The notes under the pieces are model-generated. The model worked only from the letters and a program-made list of their open reading frames with translations, was not told where the DNA came from and did not search any database. DNA of 64,000 bases, from the NCBI GenBank assembly GCA_021325555.1, contig JAJPGY010000016.1, positions 213,307-277,306 of the forward strand, in the 5' to 3' direction. Source of the DNA: Pseudomonadota bacterium (GTDB taxonomy: Bacteria > Cyanobacteriota > Vampirovibrionia > Obscuribacterales > Obscuribacteraceae). Below are positions 1 through 10,300 of the stretch, piece by piece; positions within the stretch are counted from its first letter, which is position 1; each line of letters starts with the position of its first letter. A program made the position numbers and the translations under genes.

Positions 1-38
1 TAAACCGTAGGTCGTGGGTTCAAATCCCACTGTCGGCT
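1..38 (+). tRNA. tRNA gene, 3' part only (truncated by the window edge)
   Basis: Bases 14-30 form a T arm: stem GTGGG, loop TTCAAAT, stem CCCAC. Seven bases follow (31-37) that would be the 3' acceptor strand, then a discriminator T at 38. No CCA is encoded. Counting back, bases 4-8 would be the 3' anticodon-stem strand and base 1 (T) the last anticodon base, so the tRNA should read a codon starting with A (Ile, Met, Thr, Asn, Lys, Ser or Arg). The isotype cannot be fixed without the missing 5' half. Confidence 0.8.
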
Positions 39-201
39 AGGTTTTCCAGGTTGACCACGCCCGACACATCGCGGAACGTTCCGGACACACCGGCTACACT
101 TTTGCGTTTCCAATTGGACGCAGGAGTGTGTAGTTTAGCCCCGGGCAACGGTCACTGGCTTGCCGCAGCAACTGCCCGGTGAACGATTGCCGCATCAGCG
201 G

Positions 202-822
202 CTACTTCGCTGCCTCTTCCAATGCTGCTTCTAAAAGATCATTCACACCGAGCGCTGACGCCATTTCATGCATGTAACCGGTGTCGAGCCGCCCCGCTTG
301 CGTTTTCAGCACTCCCAAAACGTCACGCCATTGGCGCTCAGACACTTCACCACCCGTGCGAAACCAGTCTAATTTCGCAAGAACGGTATCTTCCGCGGTG
401 GCAATCCAAGCTGTACGTTGCGGTTCACGGGCAACGACGCTCTTAACACGACGGGCCAGCTGAGCCTGATCGAATGCTCGGCGTTTGGGTATAAACACGT
501 CAACTTTGAACATTGTATCTTGATGAATCAGATTGAAACTTCTACGGAGGACGATAGCCTCAAGGATCGCTTCACGCTCAACGTAAAACTCGTCCGCAAG
601 AGCGGCAACAAGCGGTTCAATATGCTCTTCCTTCAGTTCGGCAACAATATCGGAGTCGATGGTAGTGCGCACAATCCCGTGGATGATACTGGCAGCAGAT
701 CCTCCGACAAAGTAGGGCACATTGAGTGCTTCGAACACTTCAATGACCTTGAGCGAGACTAAGACCCATTCAGGCGTTGACACTGCAGGTCGCTTTGGAG
801 TCCACAAGAATAAACGGGCCAT
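202..822 (-). CDS. MNT-like nucleotidyltransferase family protein
   Basis: This is a minimal nucleotidyltransferase-type protein. Near the N-terminus it has the motif GGSAASIIHG followed by RTTIDSDIV, which fits the GGS...R.T.D.D signature of nucleotidyltransferase folds seen in AbiEii-like and MNT-like toxins. A later KVDVF supplies a plausible third acidic residue, and a W-rich helical C-terminal part follows. The start is uncertain. ATG at 822 has a weak AAGG just upstream; GTG at 783 would cut the overlap with the upstream gene to 14 bases and leave a product starting just before STPEWVL. The gene overlaps the small upstream gene (770-1087), so the two are probably translated as a pair. 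The substrate is unknown. Possible roles are a toxin of a two-gene module or an orphan nucleotidyltransferase. Confidence 0.8.
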   Translation of the reverse strand: MARLFLWTPKRPAVSTPEWVLVSLKVIEVFEALNVPYFVGGSAASIIHGIVRTTIDSDIVAELKEEHIEPLVAALADEFYVEREAILEAIVLRRSFNLIHQDTMFKVDVFIPKRRAFDQAQLARRVKSVVAREPQRTAWIATAEDTVLAKLDWFRTGGEVSERQWRDVLGVLKTQAGRLDTGYMHEMASALGVNDLLEAALEEAAK

Positions 823-1087
823 AAACCTTAGCGGCAAGTTCCGGTCCGAGAACCATGTCTGCCAGGCGACGCCGGATCTCGGCTGCCGAGTCCTGCGGGT
901 GCCTTCCTTGAAGACCGTTCTCAGCCAGCCCCAGCATTGCCCGCGTGAGCCCGCCAGCCATCTCTAGCTTGCGCCAGGCCGGTGCCTCGCGGAAGTAACG
1001 AAGCTGTATTTCCTCAGCCCACAGCGCGGTATCAGCGTTCATGGCGCGCCAACTGGGCAAGGGGCGGCGGGCGGCATCTGTAGACAT
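770..1087 (-). CDS. Small helical partner of the nucleotidyltransferase
   Basis: A 105-residue protein, largely helical and charged, with the stretch LRYFREAPAWRKLEMAGGLT and a later EIRRRLADMVLGPELAAKVYG. I recognise the general type: small proteins encoded directly before nucleotidyltransferase genes, with an 'R.A...RKL.M...L' opening and a final 'G..LA..V.G' element. I cannot name a characterised member. Its 3' end overlaps the downstream nucleotidyltransferase gene, which argues for coupled expression and a complex or an antitoxin-like relation; this is inferred from layout. No signal peptide or membrane segment is seen, so the protein should be cytoplasmic. Confidence 0.65.
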   Translation of the reverse strand: MSTDAARRPLPSWRAMNADTALWAEEIQLRYFREAPAWRKLEMAGGLTRAMLGLAENGLQGRHPQDSAAEIRRRLADMVLGPELAAKVYGPFILVDSKATCSVNA

Positions 1088-1289
1088 GCTGGGGTCCCTT
1101 ATCAGCAGCGCGGAAATCTCTGGGATTATATCCGGCGCTGCTTTCCATTATAAACCTGGAGCCGGCCTGCCTGGTGGTCCTCGAGGCGGTCCCCTATGAC
1201 ATCTCGGCGGCAATTACGTGCGGTTGTACGCTGGCGCTAACAATATCTATTGTCCGACGCGGTGTGCCCGCAAGCAGCGGCACACGGTG

Positions 1290-1316
1290 AAAAAGCCGGG
1301 AGGCATAAGCAGCCTC
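1290..1316 (-). terminator. Candidate Rho-independent terminator after the first giant gene
   Basis: On the minus strand, just past the stop codon at 1320, GAGGC and GCCTC (1300-1304 and 1312-1316) can pair around a 7-base loop. A run of five Ts (1290-1294 on the complement) follows a few bases later. The stem is short, so the call is moderate. The remaining bases between 1088 and 1289 show no gene or clear motif. Confidence 0.4.
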
Positions 1317-1319
1317 TGC

Positions 1320-4300
1320 TCACAGTTCGCCATAGACGACAGCAGGCAGGATTTCTTCCTCGGGCGCCAGCGATATCTTTGTCTTGCTACGGATGTACTG
1401 CCCGTTTCCAGCCGTCAGACTGTTAACCAGAACTGCGCTTCTGAGTATTTCCCAGCACACTCGCTGTTGCTTCGGGTTGTTCGAGGATAGCATCATTTGC
1501 AGCGGCTTGATAGCTGATATGGCGCTGGGAATGGAGAATTCGCAGACGAACGCCTTGACCTGACCATTCATCTCACTTTGCCGGACATTCCGGTAACCGA
1601 TTGGCGGGGCCATGTTCACCTCGTCAAAATCGTGCGTCTGCCTTCTGGTGAGAACCACTTCCTTGCCGGGAGCAAGCCGGATTTTCCTCCCCGCTGCCAC
1701 AACACTCACCGAGCCGGGGTGGTGATCGCACAGGTCGAATATGGATACTCCGCGCCCTTCGTCCATGATGAAGACCTTGGCGCCGGCAGAAATTGTCACG
1801 GTCCCTTCGGTGGTCTCCACCGTCGTGTCCCTGGTCGGTGATACAAAGACGCTGCCGCCGACCACGCGCCCGCGCAACGGCTGTCCCTCGTGGCGTGGCT
1901 GAGCGCGAGCCATTACCGGCGTCTGCCAGCCCGGCTGCAACTCCGGATGCAGTCTCTCAAAATTGCTCATGGCGCGCAGTGCGCTCGTCCATGGGAATTG
2001 CGTGCTCAAAGCGGGCGTCACCGGCTCGGCAAAATCAGCCATCGGGGCGAACTGGGCAACCGGCGGGCGCGGACGAGCAACCGAGGCGGCGATAGCATAG
2101 CTCACCGGCGCCGGCGACGCCGCCGGGCCGTTGCCGTCAAAGAGGTTCATGGCCGTCAACGTAGCGGACCAGGGGAACTGCGAGTTAATGCCTGCTCCCT
2201 GCGGATAAGCGAAGTCCACCAGCGGCCGGAATGTAAGCGTGTTGGGGGCAACCAGAGCAGGTGGAACAATTACCGGAAGCCTGGCTATCGCCGGTGGTGC
2301 CGCACTCGATTTGCTTCCACGGAATCGAGCCATGGCATTGAACATGCTAGCCCACGGGAACTGCGAATTCATGGCTTCGCCTACCGGCTCGTCAAAGTCG
2401 ACCAGCGCCTCATAGATCGGTCCGGTGTAGCGCGGCAACCGCTGCGGCTGAGCCTGCGTTCTTTCAAACATGCTCATGGCCACCAGCGTGCTTGCCCAGG
2501 GGAACTGCGAGACCATGCTCTCATTCAGCGGCACGCCAAAGTCAACCAGCGGCTGATAGCGCCGGACGGGAACGACGAGCGATCGGGCCTGCTGGAGCTC
2601 GAGTGCCGCCATCGCTTGCAGCGTGCTCAACCAGGGGAACTGCGTATCAACGCACTCGCCCAGCGGCACGCCAAAGTCAACCAGCGGCTGATAGCGCCTG
2701 ACGGGCACGAGGAACCTGCTGGCTAAAGCCTGCTTTCTGCCGACAGCAGCCACCGAAGCAAGAGTGGCAACCCACGGGAACTGTGTGGTCATGCTGTCCT
2801 GCAGCGGCACATTGAAGTCCACGAGCGGCTCGAACCGCCGCGCCGATATAGTCGTCGATCCCCACTGCGCGAGGGAGCAGGCATGCATCATGCTGCGCCA
2901 TGGGAAGTTTATGCCCATCTGAGCCTCCACCTCAGGTATATCCAGGTCAGCCAGGGCATACCAGGTCCGCGTGACTGAGACGGCGCGCGAACTCGCGTCT
3001 GCCGCCAATGCACCCTTCCCTGCTGTAGCACTGCCGGAGGTGTCATACGCAATCGCCTGCACAATCTTGAGACCCGGTTGCGTCTTGAGCTGAAGTTTGG
3101 GCTGGGTCCCGGTAACCTGAGGCGTGATGCTAAACGTGTTAACTGGAATCGGCCTTAAATTTGGCCCGTCTATTGGTGAAAATCGAGATGGCGCCAACAA
3201 CGAGCTGGGAAATATCGGCAACGGTATATTTGGTATCTCAGGCCGCGAATAATAGGAATACACGTCTTGAGAGTTCAAGCCAGTTCTGCTGTCGATTAGA
3301 CTCGTCGGCGTCACAACTCTTTGACTTCTTGGATCCACAATAATGGGACTTTGAGGAGTTGATATTCCGGTTATTGGGTCAACTACGGGCGGCAGTTGGA
3401 CTTCGACCCACGCATGATATCCCTTAGCGATTGGGCTCTGAAGGTACCCTCCGACTAGCTTTGTTTCAAAACCCATGCGGTCCAGCACTATTTTTGTAAC
3501 TATTGCTTGCGGCAAGCAAACACCGTTTTTGTCCTCTATGAATTGACTTAGCGGGACATCCTTCCCACTCATCAGGTCCTTGTAACAGAGATAACTCTGA
3601 GTCGCCCCTTTAGCTTCCATATCTTGTTTCACAACCTTTATTGCTTGGAAGGCTGCCTGCATCGGATCATCCGTGAAATGTCGAGCGGCGCCTTCGGCTA
3701 ACGCAATGGTCTTCTGCAAGGACGGTGAAGACAGGTTGACTACGATGTTGATGTTTGCTCCCTTGACAATGGGTATCTTGTCGTAAAGAACCATGACGGG
3801 GCGTTCTGAGTTCAGCGCCGTACCGGATGGAATCGGTCCGGATAATGTACGAGTCAGGTTGAACTGTTCGCCTGCCTTAGCACCCTGGCCACCAGCATGC
3901 AATTTGATATTGGTCTGCGTCGAGCCGGCGCGGTTCGCGCTTTGAGATTCAAGCAGCGGATGCGGCTCCAGCGCAGCCGGACCAACGGACGCTGTACCGC
4001 CCGGGCCTGCTGTCTTGCCTTGTGGCAGCGCTGGCGTAGCTTTAGGCTCGGCGACAGCCACTGCCAGTGGTGGTAACGGCTCCGCCACACGCCTTACTGC
4101 TTCTGGTGCGACCACTGGATGTGACGGGTCTTGTTCCGAAGCAATTCTGACATTGTCCAGGAATTCCGCCGCATCAGCGGCATGAACTATGCCACCGGGT
4201 CCGGTGATTGAGCCATCCGGATTGAGCGTGGCTCCCTTGAAGCGCATAGCAACGAACTCCTGCATGCGTGGTGAAACAGTTGGAGCCACCGGTGGGAAGG

Positions 4301-7300
4301 ACTGATTTTCCTGCATCCATTGCAGCCGCGCGCTAGTATCGGGATCGAGCCCTTCGTGACTGATCTTGTTAATCCCGCTCATTATTTCATCAGGAATTTT
4401 CGTTCCGGATAAAGAACGGAGAATGCTGTTTATTCGCGGGCTGCCCTCCCCGAGCGCTTCTCGCAAGACAGGTTTAGGCTGGTTGGTGGGAAATGCCTTA
4501 TCGACGTCGAAAGCGGTCAGCTTTGCGGGAACCCCAAGCTCTTTCGCTCTAGCCGGATCTATAACTCCTGTATTTGCGGCTCCGTCAGGTCTTCCAATAA
4601 TTGAATCTAGAGCAACTATTTGTTTCAACTGTGTCGCATAATTTGTTCCGTTCTTTTGGTCAAAAACCTGCAGGTCATCTATAGTCTGAATGTGACTGTT
4701 CTCCTCAAGCGCCAGAAACTTGCCAAGCGGTACTCCTGCGTGTTCCGACACAAGAGCAGTATGGTCTACAACTCCGGTTCGTGGATCCACAACAGGCCCC
4801 AGCTCGGCCTTCGCGATCACCCCGAAGGGATCAATCTTTGAAACCTTATCGATAATAGCGAACCGCTCGGCCGGCGTAGGCGTAACCCCCGCTTCCGTGT
4901 CTGCATTAAACTGAACAACCTTCGGCTCGTTGTTAGCACCTTTGGCTTCAAATACAACATTGTCGCTGCCAATATGCTGTTTGGCATTCGGCTCGACAGT
5001 GGCAATCAGGGACTGATCTGCTATACCCTCGGCACTGGCGGGCGTGCCACTGGACTCTGGGATGCCCCCTGCCCTGGCCTTCATGAACCTATCGGGTATG
5101 GGACCTCTTGTACCAAGAGCCAGTTTTTCAGAAGAACCTTGTTCGGCTGAACTGGCGGGCGCACTAGACTCGCCTATTCCCGCTTTTGCTTTCATCAAAC
5201 CTTGAGGCATCGGGCCCTCGGTCCCCTCTGCCTGAATCTTCACCGGGTTTTCTAGTTCCGGAAGTCTTCCCTGAGCCAGTACTTTCGCAAGTGAGTTTCC
5301 TCGGGCAACCTGGTCGCTAATTTGGGCATCTGTTAAGCCGGACTTGGCAAGCTCCGCTCTTCCTTCTGGTGTTTGATAAAACTCAGCGGCTTTGCTTATC
5401 CTGTCTGCTACCGGCTGCAGGTCTACATTATATTGCTTGCTGATATCATCGAACGTCTTGCCCGCTAATTTCTGCAATAGCCTGTCCATTATTGGGCTAT
5501 TCGACAATCTCGGATCGGCTGATACCTTCCAGACCGGCTCTGCCCCCTCACTCGGCGAACCAGCCGTGCCAAAGGATTTGTCGACGTCAAATGATTTTAC
5601 GACGCCGGTATCCTGATTCCTCCCCATGTTTCTTTCACTGACATCGCTGTCGCCCCTGAAATCACCCTCGATCTTGTTCTGGATGACTTCAGATAACAGC
5701 TTGGGATCCTTCAACATAACCTCCACAGAATGTTCTACGTCCGATTTACCATATACACGCATGGCCTCGTTCTGAACATGAGACTCAACAGTCGGGCCCG
5801 CATCTTCCACAACACGAACACCATTACCCCTGTCGACTGAAATCGTGGTCTTGCCGAGCGTCCGCGCGCTGACGTCTTGAGCAACGGTTTCGACTTGTGT
5901 TCGCTCAGCGACGGTTATCTTATTGCCTTCCGTGTCGTATTGCGTTTTGACAGGAATAACCTTGTCGCCAACTGTCGCCTCAGCGGAATGAACCTTGCTG
6001 AACGCGCCTGCTTCCACCGTGTCCGAGGGGGCGCTCAGAGTAGCGATTTTCAACTGATCGCGCGTGCTCGCCACATGTGCAACTTGATCGTCGACGGGCT
6101 GTAACTCAATCTTCACTGGAGTCTGAGTTGGTGCTTCAACGACTCGTACTCCTACTTCCGCACCATGAGATGTGAAAATGCTGGAGATCTGCTCAGGACT
6201 GGTTTTAAGTCCTCCCTCAACCGGTACAGGCGTCAAATCATGGCCGACAAAAATGGAATTGTCCGCAACAGCGGTGATTGTGACCGTGCCATCCGCATTC
6301 CTGGTAATGTAGCCGATTTTAGAGCCGTCATTGCCTTCGATGTCAATTGATTTGCCGGTTTCGAGAAATTGCTCGCCCTTGCTTGTGTCTATGACAATCT
6401 GTTTGGTAGGCTCCGATCCCGGGTGTTCTTGTGCTTGTGGTGACTCGACGGGTGGTGTCGTCTCACGGTTGGGCGCTGCCGGAGGTGAACTTTCCGGACC
6501 GCCCGGTATTTCCTTGCTGAATGAGCCTGGTCCCCTGGGTGGAAGCGCGGCTTCCTGAGTGGTGGGGGGAGTTGTTACTTCTTGCCCAGATTGGGCCGTC
6601 AATTCGCCTTGATTGGGAGCACCAACTCTCTCCGAGCTGACCGTGCCCGGTCCCTGCGGTGGAGGCGCGGCTTGCTGAGTTCCCGGGGCAGTGACCATTT
6701 CTTGCCCCGGTTGGCCGGTAAAGTCGGCTCCAGCAGAAGGGACAACTCTGCCCGCGGCCGCACCCTCAACTGCGGGCGCCGGGCCTCCAACAGCCGAGGC
6801 ACGAGGCGGCGTTGGAGTGCTATCTGGGGTGGAACCTTCAACCAGGCTCGGTGGCTCCCCGCCTCTTACTGGCACTGGAACCGGCCCGCCCGCTGGTGGT
6901 TCTGAAACGGGCGGTTGTTCTCCCAATGACGGACCAACAGGCTCGCCAACTGGTTTCTCGCCTGGTAAAACCGCTGGGTTCTCCGGCGACGACGTCGTCT
7001 GCCCATTGCTGGCGACCTGCGGTGCGGGCGCTTCAGGTTCGCTCGATTGCGGCGCTGATGTCTCGGTGGCTGCAGCTCGCGGTGCGGGCGCCTCCGATAA
7101 GCCGGCTTGTGGCACCGCTTGCGTTTGCTGCAGCGGCGAAGCGGTCCCATTCTCTCCCTGCGCCACCGCACCATCAGGCTGTACCACCACCGGCTCGCTC
7201 GATACCTCGGGCGCTCCTAGCTTCGTCAAAACCAGGGTAGTCTTTTCTACATTGCCGGACTGTCCCACAGTCGTGGCGCTGTCTACCTGGAACAGGCTGT

Positions 7301-10300
7301 TTATGCGATCAATTACAGCCTGAGTCATGTTGCCGGCGGGCTGCAGCTTGACGGACCCGGCGCTATCGACACTCACCGCGTCGCCAAACAAACCGGTGAC
7401 TACCAGCTTGCCACCAGGCGCAAGGACTTGCGCCGCCTCGTCATAGGCGTTCAATAACGAACTCTCGCTCGCTACCTTGGAAATAGCGTTAAACGATGGC
7501 ACATTGTTAGCAACAACGAGATTCTGCGAGTTGGCAGCCACGGTGGCGCTCAAATTCTCGGCTGAACCGGTTACCTGGACGAAATCAGTCCCTGGGTTTT
7601 TCGGATTTGGCACGGTTGTTGTGCCTTGCGTGAGCAGTTCATTTTGAGCCCCGGAATCCAGGCCGAGCACTCTTTGCTGCGCAAGCTGCAGCACCTGGGA
7701 GTTGTCTACACCGGTGTAGGTAGAGCCCTGCGGCAAGCTATTAGCCACGCTCGTATCACCGCCCGGTCCAATTTCCAGGACTCTTTGATTTGACGGAAGA
7801 TCCTTCACAATCTGTTGCAGTACAGGGCTCTCAATTGATTGATTTTCAAATTGTTGAGCAAATCTATTGATCAACACATTACTTATGTCGTTGGAAACTG
7901 CGGGGTTATTGCTCAATGCGACTTGCAGGCTGTTCTTCGCGTTGTCGAAGCCAAGATTGCTACCGTCAGGCTGGACAGTGAACTTGATCGGCTGCCCGTC
8001 CGGACCAGCAATCACCTGCCCTTGAGAATCCCTGACAACAACTTCAACTGGAGCGCCTGTATTCTGAGCCTGCGTCAAACTTTCGTTAGCCACCTTGGCA
8101 AGATATTGTTTTGCATCGGGTGGAGGCAACTGGGCCTGCTGAGGAACTATCTGTGCTTGTTCCAACTGCACCGTTGACGGCGCATGGATATCCGGCGCTT
8201 CCACCTTTACTGGAGCGGTATTCGGATCGGTTGTTGGTCTGGACGCGGCTTGACTCAGAATCTCAGAAGGGCTTAAAGCACCACTTGCATTTGTCTCCAC
8301 CGGTGCGTTGATTGAAGAAATGCCGGAAGGCGCAGGTGTCGTTACGACTTCTTGTCCGGCTGCTACGGGTGAAAGTTGACCTGCATTTCCAGAAGCGCCG
8401 CTGGCGACTTCGTTGTTAAAGAACTCTCCGGACGGCGTGGCAGGGGCTGGGGAGCCACCGGCAGTCACCTTGGCCATCAATTCCTGAAAGGCACTCTGGT
8501 AGCCGCCTTCCGACGAAGCCCCTGACGGTTGCGCCTGCGTCGTCGGGCCCACTCCTTGCGGCTCAGTCGGTGTCTCCGGCAAGTTCCCGACCAGCCCGTT
8601 ATAAAAATCCCTGGCTGCGGCTGTCTGGGCAGCCGAGGCTGCCTCTTCGGTGACGATTTGTGGCTTCGCGGTGATAACAACGGAAGTTCCAAAATCCTGG
8701 CTGACATTGACCCGGGCAATGAGCCCATTGCCAAGATCGTTGGTCCCGGGTTGCAGCGTTTGGCCGCCGATAGCCACATCAGAGGACGAAAGGCCGGCAA
8801 TAGCTGTCACAGGATTACCCTCCGAATCAGTAAACACCGTGACATTGCCGCCCCCCCGCAAAGATGTATTGGCCACGAGTGTATTACCCATGCCCAGACC
8901 TAACGGAGTCTCCGGCGTCAGCGCCTGCCCGCCTACCGTAATCTCTTGCAACTGCGCGGCAGCAATCTCCTGGGGAGTGTACGGACTGTTCGCTCCGGTA
9001 TAAGCGTCCGAGGCGTTACGTACCCCATTGAAAGTCTCAACCGGACTCTCTCCACCAAGATGCGGTCCAAGCAGTGGCACCACGTTGGATAGAATGGCGA
9101 CAGTAGTGGGACTCGCTCCCATGGCTTCCGCGACCGAACTGGTGACGTTGCCCACTGCCATAGGCAAGAGTGTCTGCGCGCCGAACATACCGGTTGGGCT
9201 GGCTTGGAAGGCTGCAGTCAGGGTCGAGTTGAGCCCACCGGGCAGCAAACCTTGCAACGCTTGGCCAATAAATGGCGCTACAGCTGGTGCTAGTAAACCA
9301 ATGCCTGCACCAAGTGTGTCAGTGAAATTCTCCTGATTCATTGCATTTGCAATGTTGGTGTCAGCCTGGATCTGTCCTTGTGAGTTCAAATAATTCGCAG
9401 CTGCTTGTCCATAGAGTTGCACTTGCTGGCCGTCGGCCGTTACAGCGGTGATGCCGTTAGCAGGAACACTTGCCGCTGTGTACTGAGGTCCTGCTGCTTG
9501 TGGCGTGTACTCTAAACCGAAAAGACCGGTCGTCTGCGGCGCCGAGCCTGGCGCAACCGAGTTTAATACGCTGTCCATCGCGTTGTTCTCCGCCTTCATT
9601 GCGGCAAACGTCGCGGTCCCCACCAATCCGCCTGCTACTACTGTACTCCCATATCCCCCTGCAAATATTGGGACACTGGCCAGCGTCTCCGTTCCCAGCG
9701 TTCCGATGCTAACGGACTCCGTAAGAGTGAGCCCTCCCGTGGCTGCGCCCATAAAAGGCGCTGCAACGCCGGCTGTGGCCACGATAGTGGCGATCGCGGC
9801 GTAAGATTTTGCCATCCCAGCATCAAAAGCGAGATCTGCCTGCGTCTGTTGCGAGCTTATTTGATCATCGGCATTCACTTCATTGGTGTAGGCCTGAAAC
9901 TGCTGTGTCGGCAATGTTACAACAACACTGCCATCAGACAGAGTTGTTCCGGTGCCTACGGTACCCGCCACATTAGTTCCTTTTGGAATAACTATTGATG
10001 TTCCCACCGCGCCTCCAACCTGCGTTAGCATTTGCGGGTTTTGCAACGCCAGTGCTTGAAGTATGGTGACAGCAGAGTCTGAGGCCGTGACTGAGACACC
10101 ATCGACTTTTAAATTTAGGCTATTTATGTACCCAGGATCTGAAGCACCCACTGCGTTGAGTACATTCTGAGCGTATACATTAGCCATGTGATCCGCGGCG
10201 GACCCATTAAACGCCAGGTTTAGCGCATTCTGATCCGGAATACCCGGCATTCCCACAAGACTCGCGTAGGCTGCCTGACTTTGTGAATTGGATAAACTGA

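Noticed and set aside
1890..2726. Plus-strand frame of 278 codons opposite the QFPW repeats
   Set aside because: Arg/His-rich antisense product whose periodicity simply mirrors the repeats.
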